64,000 nucleotides of DNA from Bradyrhizobium sp. AZCC 1610. GTDB taxonomy: Bacteria; Pseudomonadota; Alphaproteobacteria; Rhizobiales; Xanthobacteraceae. Shown piece by piece: positions 1 through 8,655 of this stretch. Below the pieces are notes generated by a model. It saw only the letters and a list, made by a program, of their open reading frames with translations, did not search any database and was not told where the DNA came from. The DNA is taken from NCBI RefSeq assembly GCF_036924515.1, contig NZ_JAZHRR010000001.1, positions 2,389,001 to 2,453,000 of the forward strand, in the 5' to 3' direction. Both the position numbers and the translations under genes were made by a program. Position 1 is the first letter of the stretch, and the number at the start of each line of letters is the position of its first letter.

Positions 1-95
1 CCCTGTTAGCGGACGTTCGCAGGATAAGCCGGGCATGTCGCAACAGCCGATTTGGGTTCATGGCTTGAAATATGTTCCGGTCCTGAGCGAGCCGC

Positions 96-413
96 TTAGT
101 ACCCGCGCCGCTTTCGTTCCTGTTCCGGATTAGGCGCGAGCCGCAAGTTCGTCAGCCCGCGGTCTGAAGCGTTATTGAAGCAACGAGGCCCCGGCGAGTT
201 GAAGTGGAAGCATCCGCTCGACTGACACTGTGCCACTCGCTCTCTGCACACGCTTGCGCAATTGCCGCCACTCGGACAGGTTCGGTTGCAGACACGTTGC
301 CAGACCGCGCAGAACTCCCCGAGGTTGCGTGCTTCCTGGGCTGTTGCCGTATCGGGCACTGAAAAGAAGAATATGCCAAGCGCAAGTGCACCGGCCAACC
401 AAATGGCTTTCAT
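96..413 (-). CDS. small exported cysteine-rich protein
   Basis: Not a family I recognise. The 105-residue product starts with a basic residue and a hydrophobic stretch (about residues 2-25) ending in an Ala-rich cleavage region (TATAQE), a good Sec signal peptide. The mature part holds eight cysteines spaced as in small disulfide-bonded secreted proteins (CNRTCPSGGNC, CQSSGC). I place the start at 413 because GGGAAAG lies just upstream of that ATG; a longer in-frame reading to 485 adds sequence with no coding character. It stands alone with no operon partner. A periplasmic or secreted role is inference. Confidence 0.6.
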   Translation of the reverse strand: MKAIWLAGALALGIFFFSVPDTATAQEARNLGEFCAVWQRVCNRTCPSGGNCASVCRERVAQCQSSGCFHFNSPGPRCFNNASDRGLTNLRLAPNPEQERKRRGY

Positions 414-848
414 AATTACTTTCCCGGAAATTGTGAGTGGTAATAGAGCGGCAAACGGTGCCGTATTCAAGTGCGCTTGGATCATTAGCGCCGTTCTGAC
501 CGTCCGCCGACCACTTCCGGTCTACCCCGACAAACGGACATCGCCAGACCGGCCCCGGTCGGTCCGGCTCGTGCCAACTGCAGACTCATGCACCGCAGCA
601 ATATAGCGCTGGTTGTTTGCAAACAGACTTTTGTCGACATCGTATATCTGTTTCGCGGCACAATGCGTCGTGTAATCGGTCTTGTCGCGCATGAACGGAT
701 TGATATCTCGGAGCACACTTTGACTCTTTCAGACGTTTAGTAGTGGACAATGAGCATTCTCAATTGAGGGTGAGGTGCGAGCTGTTTGTGACGGCTGACG
801 CGCGACAGATCAGCGGCGCTGACGCCGACACCTCGTACCGGCAGCCTG
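414..848. other. non-coding interval
   Basis: I see no credible gene here. The stretch contains short phrases typical of dispersed non-coding repeats, including a 23-base sequence at 580-602 that recurs exactly at 6785-6807. The minus-strand gene that follows ends at 849. Confidence 0.5.
580..602 (+). repeat. 23-bp direct repeat, copy 1
   Basis: The sequence begins GCAGACTCATGCACC and ends CAGCAAT. It occurs identically, in the same orientation, at 6785-6807. Both copies lie in non-coding DNA. The flanks share only scattered similarity, so this looks like the conserved core of a worn dispersed element. Confidence 0.7.
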
Positions 849-1172
849 TCAGGGAACGGACCGGGGCGGGTCGGATGTCGGCGTGCGTGCAAGTTTGCGC
901 GCCGCCGCCCAGGCGGAAAGCGGCGTGATCACGGCAAAGAGCAGCCAAACTGGAGCGACGACGAAAATTGCAACGGCTCCTTGGCCGCAGTTTGACCAGT
1001 CACACCCCCACCAAAACATGGCCGGGAAAAGGAGGACAAGTACGGAAACGGCCGCGCAACAGACTAGCCAGGCTCCGCGCGGCCTTTTGGCGAACCACGG
1101 CGCCAGCGGAAAGAGGAACGGTGCGAAGAAGAGGAGGTACATGACGCCTCCGAATACATCGAGCGGGGTCAT
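849..1172 (-). CDS. small integral membrane protein, hypothetical
   Basis: The 107-residue product has three hydrophobic segments (about residues 5-25, 33-52 and 65-90), so it is predicted to be an inner-membrane protein. A WWGCDWSNCG loop between the second and third helices holds two cysteines that could pair. The ATG at 1172 is preceded by AGGAG at good distance; the frame is open further upstream but the extension is low-complexity and unlike protein. No family recognised, and no operon partner. Confidence 0.6.
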   Translation of the reverse strand: MTPLDVFGGVMYLLFFAPFLFPLAPWFAKRPRGAWLVCCAAVSVLVLLFPAMFWWGCDWSNCGQGAVAIFVVAPVWLLFAVITPLSAWAAARKLARTPTSDPPRSVP

Positions 1173-1645
1173 CGGCGTGCTCCTAATGTAACTCGAAAAT
1201 GGGCTGCGGCAGCCGGCACGACCCACGCCGCACCCTTGCTGCGTTAGCAGGATACCCTGGCCGGGCAGCCACTCGTACCCCCAGCGCTCGCCGCGCGCAT
1301 AGGCGGCCTTCTGCGGCCCGCTAACATGGGGCGCGCGACGATACCAGTCACAGTTACTGGTGCCGACCCCACCCTGTTTCGGCAGGGGTCGATGTCCGCC
1401 GGCAGCGGCAAATCTAGGCATTCTCGGAAGGGGCGAGCCGGCGCCGGCATATCGGCAAATGAGAGACAAGAACGACGGCGAGATAGGCTGATAACCAAGG
1501 TCTCTGACACCATGCACGCGCTCATTACCGCGCAGCGATTTAGTGCATTATATGTTTCGCGTTGAGCATTTTGCGACGCAAAATTCGGCCGCCTAGCGGC
1601 AACGTCGACTTCCGAGATGGGTCATCCCCAGCCATCAAGTCCGCT
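1173..1645. other. non-coding interval upstream of the GNAT remnant
   Basis: No gene is supported. The stretch separates the small membrane protein gene from the degenerate acetyltransferase copy that begins near 1650. Its open frames have no recognisable protein content. Confidence 0.4.
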
Positions 1646-1812
1646 CATCTCTCGATAGCTGACATTGTCGCGCTCGTTCGGCCAGTTCGTTTAATTCGAG
1701 GCAGGCTACGATGGAGACCGTTTACCGTCGGGCGATGCGCAAGGACGCGAGCCGTCTCTACGACATGCGGGGGCAATCAATCCTTGAACTCGCGCCTCGA
1801 ACGATGCCGCGT
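1646..1812 (+). pseudogene. 5' remnant of a GNAT acetyltransferase gene plus its leader
   Basis: From the ATG at 1711 the translation (METVYRRAMRKDASRLYDM, then SILELAP) matches the first 33 or so residues of the intact GNAT protein encoded from 12576, and then diverges abruptly. The 60 bases before the ATG also align without gaps to the leader of the intact gene (both share a GACATTG phrase and similar spacing). The acetyl-CoA-binding region is absent, so this cannot be functional. It is a truncated paralogous copy in the same orientation as the intact gene. Confidence 0.75.
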
Positions 1813-1870
1813 GATCGGACATCGCCTCGACAAGTTGCGTTCGTTAAGCGCCGCATTCGAACATCGGTGA

Positions 1871-1896
1871 AAGCCCCGGATTCGCATCCGGGGCTT
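1871..1896 (-). terminator. hairpin terminator of the haloperoxidase-like gene
   Basis: This is a perfect 11-bp stem (AAGCCCCGGAT pairing with ATCCGGGGCTT) with a 4-base loop. It starts 21 bases past the stop codon of the minus-strand gene ending at 1918. The T-run after the stem is only TTT, so strength is uncertain, but position and stem stability fit intrinsic termination. Confidence 0.7.
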
Positions 1897-1917
1897 CGCG
1901 CTCGGCCAACACAAGGC

Positions 1918-3156
1918 TTAACGCGCCGGCTTGAGCGTATTCTCGATCATGTAGGCCGCGACCTTTCGGCCCACGTCCTCGCTGGCGCGGATCGCGAATC
2001 TGTAGTGCACGCCGCCCCAGACGCGGACATTCTTCTGCTCTTCGGCCATATCGGCCAAGCTGGCGAACTGCCGCGTTCGCTTCGCATCCCGCACATCGGT
2101 TGCCGTGAAAGGAATGGCCTTCACGGGACCGAACACCGATTCCAGAATGGCCGACGCGATCGTTGCGTTGATCGTCGCCTGCGAGGGGTATTCCGGATGC
2201 ATCGGCGTCGGGTTGAACGAGGTCCAGCCGGCATCGCGCGCAGTGGCATCGTTGCCGTCCTGGTCGCCATTGCGGATTGCGGTGACCGGTCGCCAGACAT
2301 TGTAGGTGTACTTCGCGTCCCAATTGACGATGTAGGCGTTCGCCAGACTCACGTTGAGCAGCGCGAACAGGCGGGCACATTCGGCGAGCGGCATCTCCTG
2401 CTTCATCGCGAGCTCACGCGCCGCCGCCTGCCATGCCGGGCCGAAATTAATGTTTTCCCAGAACCTGACCGCCTCGGTCTGCTCAGCGGTGCGCGCCGTG
2501 CTCTTGGTGCCGCCGAGGCGCATGACCTCGTTGTAGTCCCGGGCCCACTCGGCGCTCGACAGTGCCGGCGGCGGGCCGGGCCGGAACTGGTCGGCACTCT
2601 TGAGCACCCATGGCTTGGCTCGCGCATATTGCTCCCGCATCGGCAGCGTGGTCGGCACATATACCCCCGGTGCAGTGTGCGGCCGGTAAGTGTCCGGAGC
2701 GTCGGTGCCGTCGTTTGCGCGGTCGGCCTGTACCGCGTCGGCGACCGCCATACCCAGCTTGATGCCTTCGGTCTTGGAAGACCCGTCAGGGATCGCCTTG
2801 AGCGATGCCGCGTAGGCCTCTTCGATCTTGTCTTTCTTTGCTGGATAGACCTGAACAAGGATTTGCCGCGCGGCCGTCGCGGCCGCGGCTTCGGCCGACG
2901 CGCCAGGCGCAGCCGGAACCGTCGCGACCACGCGGGCGTAGCGGTTCTGCACGGTATTGATCGCATCCGACATCGCAACATGCACCATAGCCAGGGTGCG
3001 CAGTTTGGGGTTGTTGCCGACGTCGTTGGCCACCAGGGTACCGGTGGTCACGTTCCAGTCAGTGACGACATCGGCGCGCGCCGGCGCGCCCAACAGCGCG
3101 ACAGCGATCATGCCCGGCAGCAGAGTAGCTGCCGACATTCCTAAAACGGATTTCAT
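1918..3156 (-). CDS. exported vanadium haloperoxidase / PAP2-like protein with altered active site
   Basis: The 412-residue protein has an N-terminal signal peptide (cleavage near residue 28, APARAD). The C-terminal half carries the vanadium-haloperoxidase/acid phosphatase signature: KYTYNVWRP (K282, R289), PEYPS (321-325), and R378 with five residues to H384, then D394. The central motif is normally PSGH, but here reads PSQA, so the acid-base His is missing while the vanadate/phosphate ligands K, R, S and His384 appear kept. The family halogenates substrates or hydrolyses phosphate esters in the periplasm. The missing His argues for changed or lost catalysis. It is monocistronic, ending in a hairpin. 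Confidence 0.75.
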   Translation of the reverse strand: MKSVLGMSAATLLPGMIAVALLGAPARADVVTDWNVTTGTLVANDVGNNPKLRTLAMVHVAMSDAINTVQNRYARVVATVPAAPGASAEAAAATAARQILVQVYPAKKDKIEEAYAASLKAIPDGSSKTEGIKLGMAVADAVQADRANDGTDAPDTYRPHTAPGVYVPTTLPMREQYARAKPWVLKSADQFRPGPPPALSSAEWARDYNEVMRLGGTKSTARTAEQTEAVRFWENINFGPAWQAAARELAMKQEMPLAECARLFALLNVSLANAYIVNWDAKYTYNVWRPVTAIRNGDQDGNDATARDAGWTSFNPTPMHPEYPSQATINATIASAILESVFGPVKAIPFTATDVRDAKRTRQFASLADMAEEQKNVRVWGGVHYRFAIRASEDVGRKVAAYMIENTLKPAR

Positions 3157-3620
3157 CGGAAGACTCCTTTATGCCGCCCACGCGATGGGGTGTTGTTTCA
3201 CGCCAGGTGGGCAGGGGCATTTTATCCCTCGCTATTTCATCTTGGTGTGAACCACTTCACCTGTGGCGCGAGACATCCGAGGGGTGCTGGAAACAAACCG
3301 TCGGATCGCGGTAAGTCTTCTGGGGGGCATTTGCGAACGTCGATGCAGATTCCGCCGCGCTACACGGCGTGCTTCGGAGCGCGACGGCACCCGCCGGATG
3401 TGATACGTTGCTCTCTCGATCATGCAGGTGCTGCATGAAATCCCCGAACTGTGGGCGAATTGCTCGCTGATGAATCGCGGCAAAGCTCCTCAGGGTCATT
3501 CGTGACCTTGCCTTTTGCGTTTCAAGTCAGAAGTGCCACGGCGCCGTCTGGGCTCCGATTTATTCCGATCTGGATTAGCTGGAGAATGGGCGGTCAGAAC
3601 GGATCTATGGGAGGAACATC
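3157..3620. other. divergent intergenic region
   Basis: The two flanking genes are transcribed away from each other, so this 464-base stretch should hold both promoters. I see no coding content. AGACTCC is near the minus-strand start and GGGAGGAAC sits just before the plus-strand ATG at 3621. Confidence 0.5.
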
Positions 3621-4910
3621 ATGATTTCACGTCGTCTTGTGATCGGACTGCTGGGGGCAGGGGTGACAGCGTTTGCGCTCTATGCCACCCCGGTTGCGCT
3701 GGCTTTTTCGCCCGAGGCGCGCAACGCAAAGCTCGATGAAACCCTTCGGGGATTGGTCGAAGGCCGCAGCACTCCGGGCATTGCCGTGCTGATTCTCCAG
3801 CACGGCCGCCCAGTCTACAGCCGCAGTGTCGGCGTTCGCGAGGTCGGGAGCGCCGCGGCGATCGGCGAGAACGACATGTTCCGCCTCGCCTCAATGACGA
3901 AGGCCGTCACCTCGGTGGCAGCGATGATCCTTGTCGAACAGGGCAAGATCAACCTGGACGATCCGGTCAGCCGCTTCCTCCCCGAGTTCGCCAAGCTGCA
4001 CGTGCGCGGGCCCGACAGCGCCGAGAATCCTGCGAGCAGGCCGCCGACCATCCGCGAACTGCTGACTCATACCGCCGGGCTCTCCTATAACTTCATCAAT
4101 AATCCCCGGCTCGTTGATGCATACCGCGACGCGCGCGTGACCGACGGGCTAGACCAGCCCGAGCTGACCACGGCTGAAGCGATGCAGCGTCTCGCCTCCG
4201 TTCCGCTTGGCTATCAACCCGGTACGGGATGGGAGTACTCGCTCGCCACTGACGTGCTCGGGGCCGTCGTCGAGAAGGTGACGGGAGGCAGCCTGGAAAC
4301 TTTTGTAACCGAGCGTATTGCAAAGCCCCTGCGCATCCAGAGCTTTGTGTTCAACGCACCTGAGGCCATCCGCTCACGCTTCGTGCAGGTGACGCGGCCC
4401 GCACAGGTCACGGGCGCGCTCGGCACGGGCTACGTTCCTGTGATGGGACCTGAGGCCGTGCCGTTCCCACCCACCAAGGGCACTGCGAATCTCGACCCGA
4501 GCCGCGCCTTCTCTCCGACTGCCTATAATTCTGGCGGAGCCGGCATGAGTGGCACCATCGATGACTATGCGCGGTTCCTGCAGATGCTGCTGAACGAGGG
4601 CGAACTTGACGGCGCGCGGGTGCTCCGCGCTGAGACGGTCCGGCAGATGACGCAGAACGCGACCGGCGATATGCGGACGATTCGCGGGCCGGGTTGGGGC
4701 TTCACGCTGGGCTTTGGGATAGTGACCGATCCGGCTGCAGCCAAGAGCCGTCTTCCGGCCGGCAGCTATGGGTGGGGCGGCATCTATGGCACGCAGTTTT
4801 GGATCGATCCGACAAACCGCGTTGTCGGCCTGGTCATGACCCAGACGGCGATTATTGGCTCCGGCGCGATCTCGAACCCCATCCGTGAAGCGTTTTATAC
4901 GGCCGATTGA
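3621..4910 (+). CDS. serine hydrolase, class C beta-lactamase/esterase family
   Basis: The 429-residue protein has an N-terminal hydrophobic export signal (about residues 6-28). It carries the penicillin-recognising fold motifs: SMTK at 91-94 (nucleophile Ser91, general base Lys94) and Y206 in WEYSLATD. A glycine-rich GGIYG stretch stands where the third motif is expected. Members hydrolyse esters, beta-lactams or D-amino peptides; an EstB-like esterase or peptidase is the likeliest role. Length is normal for the family. A strong ribosome site, GGAGGAAC, precedes the ATG. The gene converges with a second, unrelated-in-detail serine hydrolase at 5053. Confidence 0.85.
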   Translation: MISRRLVIGLLGAGVTAFALYATPVALAFSPEARNAKLDETLRGLVEGRSTPGIAVLILQHGRPVYSRSVGVREVGSAAAIGENDMFRLASMTKAVTSVAAMILVEQGKINLDDPVSRFLPEFAKLHVRGPDSAENPASRPPTIRELLTHTAGLSYNFINNPRLVDAYRDARVTDGLDQPELTTAEAMQRLASVPLGYQPGTGWEYSLATDVLGAVVEKVTGGSLETFVTERIAKPLRIQSFVFNAPEAIRSRFVQVTRPAQVTGALGTGYVPVMGPEAVPFPPTKGTANLDPSRAFSPTAYNSGGAGMSGTIDDYARFLQMLLNEGELDGARVLRAETVRQMTQNATGDMRTIRGPGWGFTLGFGIVTDPAAAKSRLPAGSYGWGGIYGTQFWIDPTNRVVGLVMTQTAIIGSGAISNPIREAFYTAD

Positions 4911-5052
4911 GTTCGATACCCAGCACTGGCCGCGCCACGGCACCAGGTGCCCGCCCACACTTGGGGATTTTTTGGGGGTGTTCTTGGGGGTAGTTCGTGT
5001 TGTCGCGGTCAGCGCAAACGCGCTCTCGCTATCGAAGCGGCGCATCACGGGC

Positions 5053-6531
5053 CTATTGTGCTTTTGGCACCGCCTCGATCAATAGCGCGAGCGCCTTGCT
5101 GAAGCCTGAAGCGGCGTAAGATTCGCCGCGAGAGTGCCCGAGACGCACGACGACGAGATCGTGCGAGGGAATGATCAGCGTGGTCTGCCCGCCAGCGCCC
5201 GCCATGTAATAGGCATCGCGCGGGACTGGATATTGCCTGTCGCCGTTGAGCCAGAATAAAGCTCCATAGACCGGCCGATTGTCCGCGGCCCAGGCGGGCG
5301 CAAGCGTGCTGACGAATGTGGTGTAGCCCTCTGGGAGAATGCGCTCACCGTTCCAAACGCCCCCCTGAAGAAAGAGATTGCCAAGCCGCGCCCAATCGCG
5401 CCCGGAGCCCACCTCATAACCTTGCCCTAGAAAATTTCCGAACGGATCAGTTTCGATCACCATGGTACGGATGCCGAGCTTGTCGAACAGCATCCGCTGA
5501 GGGAATGAGAGATACTCGCCGCCGCTTTTTTCGACACCGACCCGGATCAGATAGTTGATCAGGACCGGATCGGTGTTGCGATAGCGTCCGACCGTGTTGG
5601 GAGGCCATTGCAATGGCCGTGTCGCCGCGTAGTGAAAGGAATCGATGCCGCCGGTATAAAGATAGATGTGATCCGGGTAGGGCCCCGTTGGGTCATAATC
5701 CGGGTCTTGCGGCGCCCTGATCCGAAGCCCGCTCGACATGTGAAGAAGATCCGCAATGCGTATTTTGGCGCGCGGGTCGCCGGGCGTTTGCCACTCAGGG
5801 ATCGGTGCCGGCTGGTCCAAATCATAGACGCCGTCTTTGACCAGAATACCAAGGAGCGCTGCTGTAACGCTCTTGCCCATGGACCAGCTTTCGAGCGGCG
5901 TCTGCGCCGTAATACCTTCCGCGTAGCGCTCGGCAATGAGGCGGCCTTTCCATGTCACAACGAACGCTGCGGTCAATGCTTCGGCCGGCTGGAATGCTGC
6001 ATTCACGGCAGCTTTGAGTTTCTCGGCGTCGATCTCTGTCGGCAACGGATCCTGCGGCAGCATGTCGCCCATGGGCCACAGTTGGGTCGCGGGATCGGGC
6101 AATCGGCTCTTGACGGCGACCGGCTTGAAATTCACGGCGCTCTCGCCGATCGGGAATGTGACGCAACCCTGGCTCCCGAGATATTTGGCCGTACGGGTCA
6201 CACCGTTAGGGAGCGTGACGTGGACCGCCTTGTTGGCGCGATCGATGACCGGCTTGCCGAGCTTCGCGCGCTGTCGGTAGGGCGCCGTGAAAAACCCCAC
6301 ATTTCCGGCCACGAAATCGGGCGCAAGGCCGGTCATGAATACAGCTGAGCACATGACCTTCGCAAACCCGGCGGCATGATGCGTCAAGGGGTCACCTGGC
6401 GGCGGCACATAGGGCGTATCGAGTTCGAATGATTTCGCGCGGGCGATGAGCGCATCTCTGGTGGGAGCCTGCGCAGCCGCCACCGTACCGGTGAGAGCCA
6501 CAAGAATCGTCACCAGAAGACACTTATTCAT
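5053..6531 (-). CDS. exported serine hydrolase, beta-lactamase-related
   Basis: The 492-residue protein has a signal peptide (MNKCLLVTILVALTGTVAAAQA) followed by about 170 residues outside the catalytic fold. The beta-lactamase-like domain then shows SMGK at 217-220 and a YRN tyrosine motif (VGRYRNTD). This long-N-terminus architecture is typical of secreted 6-aminohexanoate-dimer hydrolase-like enzymes. I set the start at 6531, preceded by GGGAGC; an in-frame ATG eight codons upstream would bury the signal peptide. It probably cleaves amide or ester bonds in the periplasm. Proximity to the peptide ABC operon at 7 kb suggests a shared role in amide or peptide scavenging, which is inference. 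Confidence 0.8.
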   Translation of the reverse strand: MNKCLLVTILVALTGTVAAAQAPTRDALIARAKSFELDTPYVPPPGDPLTHHAAGFAKVMCSAVFMTGLAPDFVAGNVGFFTAPYRQRAKLGKPVIDRANKAVHVTLPNGVTRTAKYLGSQGCVTFPIGESAVNFKPVAVKSRLPDPATQLWPMGDMLPQDPLPTEIDAEKLKAAVNAAFQPAEALTAAFVVTWKGRLIAERYAEGITAQTPLESWSMGKSVTAALLGILVKDGVYDLDQPAPIPEWQTPGDPRAKIRIADLLHMSSGLRIRAPQDPDYDPTGPYPDHIYLYTGGIDSFHYAATRPLQWPPNTVGRYRNTDPVLINYLIRVGVEKSGGEYLSFPQRMLFDKLGIRTMVIETDPFGNFLGQGYEVGSGRDWARLGNLFLQGGVWNGERILPEGYTTFVSTLAPAWAADNRPVYGALFWLNGDRQYPVPRDAYYMAGAGGQTTLIIPSHDLVVVRLGHSRGESYAASGFSKALALLIEAVPKAQ

Positions 6532-7004
6532 GATCGCTCCCGCGAAAACGAACAATAATCGCTTGGTTCAATGGCTGCGCATGCAACACATCAATATACC
6601 CTGACGCGTATCTGAGTGAGAGTATGGACCAGCCCTCGCGGTGCAGGATATCAGATCGGCGGCACAACCGCTCGGCCGCTGGCTGCGGCCGGCGACTTCC
6701 GTTTCGGGTCCAGGCTGTGTAAAAACACTGGGTCAATCTTGGACAGGGGCGTGCGCAGTCATCAAGTCCACTCAGCTTTCAAAAGCAGACTCATGCACCG
6801 CAGCAATGAGACCTCATTCAGTCACCTCGTCGGCGAGCGTCTGCAAGGTTGACGGCACAGGCCCGGGTCCCGGCACCAAGGCTTACGACGGTCATTTGTC
6901 TCCGGAGCCCTGGCTTCACGAATTCAGGACGGCACCCCTTGCGCTTGATACGCTGCGAGTGGTCAACTCGCTGATCGGAATACTCCTGCACTGTTGGAGA
7001 AAAC
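6532..7004. other. divergent intergenic region upstream of the ABC operon
   Basis: This is 473 bases without a gene. It includes the second exact copy of the 23-base repeat (6785-6807). It should hold the promoters for the minus-strand hydrolase and for the peptide transporter operon. I could not pick out a confident operator. Confidence 0.5.
6785..6807 (+). repeat. 23-bp direct repeat, copy 2
   Basis: Exact second copy of the sequence at 580-602, same strand. It sits about 200 bases upstream of the ABC transporter operon. Confidence 0.7.
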
Positions 7005-8594
7005 ATGATGCTCAAGAAGATTGCGATCGTGGCCGGTTTGGCACTGGCACTCTCCGCCGCGGCGGAGGCTCAGACACCGCGCAAGGGAGGCGCCATTCGC
7101 ATGACGGCGCCCTATGGCTCAAGTTTCACCAGCATGGACATTCATACGACACAGCGCGCCCAGGACGAGATATACGCCAAGGCTCTGCATCGGTCGCTCT
7201 ACAATTGGAACTCCGCTGACGGCAAGCCGGTGCTGGAGCTTGCCAGGCAGGTCACTGTCTCGGGCGGAGGTCTTGTTCATACCTTCAAGCTGCGCGACGA
7301 CGCTTATTTCCACCATGGCCGCAAGATGACGGCCGACGACATCATTTGGAGCTACAATCGGATCATGGACGGCACCAAGGCCTATCCCGGCGCGCGTTTT
7401 GTCCGCGTCATCGAGGGCGCGTCCGAGGTCGAGAAGGGCAAAGCCAAGGAAATCTCCGGTCTGAAAAAGATCGACGACTTCACGCTCGAAATGAAGCTGA
7501 CCGAAAAAGTTGATCCGGGTTTCTACTTCTTCAACGCGATAACCTCGATCTATCCCGCCGACGAGGGCGCGAAGGAGAGCTACATCCAGAAGCCGATTGG
7601 CCTTGGGCCATTCAAATTTCTCGAGCACGTGCCGGGATCGCGCGTCGTTCTGGAGCGGTGGGACAGGTTCTACCAGTCCGGCAAGCCGTACGCCGACAAG
7701 CTCGTCGTGTCGCTCATGAGCGAAGCCGCGGCGCGCGATGTCGCCTTCCGCAACAAGGAAATCGACACCTCGGTGCTCGGGCCCGCGCAGTATGTCGCCT
7801 ATCAGGCCGACCCCGGCCTCAAGGGCACCATCGTCGAGGTCGCCGAGGTCTTCACGCGTCACATGGGGATGAATCCCGGATTCAAACCGTTCGCCGACAA
7901 GCGGGTTCGGCAGGCTATCAACCATGCGATCGATACCGATCTGATCATCGCCAAACTGGTCAAGGGCAAGGCCTATCGGGCCACCAGCTGGCTGCCTCTG
8001 ACTTCACCGCTTTACGACAAGACCATGAAGCCCTACGCCTTCGATCCCGCCAAGGCGAAGGCGTTGCTCGCGGACGCGGGCTATCCGACCGGCTTTGAAT
8101 TCGAATGGACGACGAGTCCAAATGAAAGCTGGGGTTTGCCGATCGTCGAGGCCATTATCCCGATGCTGGATCGGGTGGGCATCAAGGTGAAGGTCAAGCA
8201 GGTCGAGACCGCGGTGCTGGCGGACGTCATTCGCAAGGGCGAGTTCCAGGCCTATGTTTATTCCATGGCGACCGGCCCCGATCCCCAGGCGGCGCTCAAG
8301 TGCTTCTACTCGACGACGCCACAATCAGCCTGCAACTACACGAGCTTCAAGAACGCGGACTTCGATAAGATGATCGATGAGGCCGGGCAGACCGACGACG
8401 CCGCAAAGCGCGGCCAACTGCTGCAAAAGGCCAATGCTTTGCTCTATGAAGAAGCGCCGGTCTGGTTCTTCAACTACAACAAGGCGGTCATGGCGGTGCA
8501 GCCGTGGCTCAAGGGGATCCAGTTGAACGCGACGGAACTGACCCATCAAAACGTCGAAGACCTCTGGGTCGATGAGACCTCGCCCGCGAAGTGA
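7005..8594 (+). CDS. ABC transporter periplasmic binding protein, peptide/opine/nickel family (SBP_bac_5)
   Basis: The 529-residue protein has a signal peptide (cleavage after AAAEAQ, near residue 23) and the family 5 solute-binding fold throughout. RKGGAIRM lies at the mature N terminus, followed by FKLRDDAYFHHGRKMTADDI, the family signature. Length is normal for DppA/OppA-type receptors. It is the first gene of a five-gene operon with two permeases and two ATPases. Two adjacent ATGs are possible (7005, 7008); GGAGA at 6996-7000 favours either. Ligand class is likely peptides or related amides; exact substrate cannot be read. Confidence 0.9.
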   Translation: MMLKKIAIVAGLALALSAAAEAQTPRKGGAIRMTAPYGSSFTSMDIHTTQRAQDEIYAKALHRSLYNWNSADGKPVLELARQVTVSGGGLVHTFKLRDDAYFHHGRKMTADDIIWSYNRIMDGTKAYPGARFVRVIEGASEVEKGKAKEISGLKKIDDFTLEMKLTEKVDPGFYFFNAITSIYPADEGAKESYIQKPIGLGPFKFLEHVPGSRVVLERWDRFYQSGKPYADKLVVSLMSEAAARDVAFRNKEIDTSVLGPAQYVAYQADPGLKGTIVEVAEVFTRHMGMNPGFKPFADKRVRQAINHAIDTDLIIAKLVKGKAYRATSWLPLTSPLYDKTMKPYAFDPAKAKALLADAGYPTGFEFEWTTSPNESWGLPIVEAIIPMLDRVGIKVKVKQVETAVLADVIRKGEFQAYVYSMATGPDPQAALKCFYSTTPQSACNYTSFKNADFDKMIDEAGQTDDAAKRGQLLQKANALLYEEAPVWFFNYNKAVMAVQPWLKGIQLNATELTHQNVEDLWVDETSPAK

Positions 8595-8608
8595 CACGCG
8601 CTCTCGCG

Positions 8609-8641
8609 CCTCCCTCCATTGCAGAAAATGATGGAGGGAGG
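8609..8641 (+). promoter_or_regulatory. intercistronic stem-loop covering the permease ribosome site
   Basis: An 11-bp perfect stem (CCTCCCTCCAT with ATGGAGGGAGG) and 11-base loop lie 15 bases after the binding-protein stop. The 3' arm is purine-rich and runs into GGAGGAAC, the ribosome site of the downstream permease. The placement fits the common arrangement in which the binding protein is made in excess: the hairpin stabilises or partly terminates the upstream message and damps permease translation. No T-run follows, so it is not a classical terminator. Confidence 0.65.
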
Positions 8642-8655
8642 GAGGAACAGTTGCA

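Noticed and set aside
1711..3144. A 477-codon plus-strand frame across the haloperoxidase-like gene
   Set aside because: Only its first 33 codons have protein content (the GNAT remnant). The rest is the antisense of the signal-peptide-bearing haloperoxidase-like gene, which has clear family motifs.
4961..4991. G-rich run between the two convergent serine hydrolase genes
   Set aside because: Runs of four to five G separated by T look striking and might form a quadruplex, but loops and spacing are irregular and there is no sign of function or attachment-site character.
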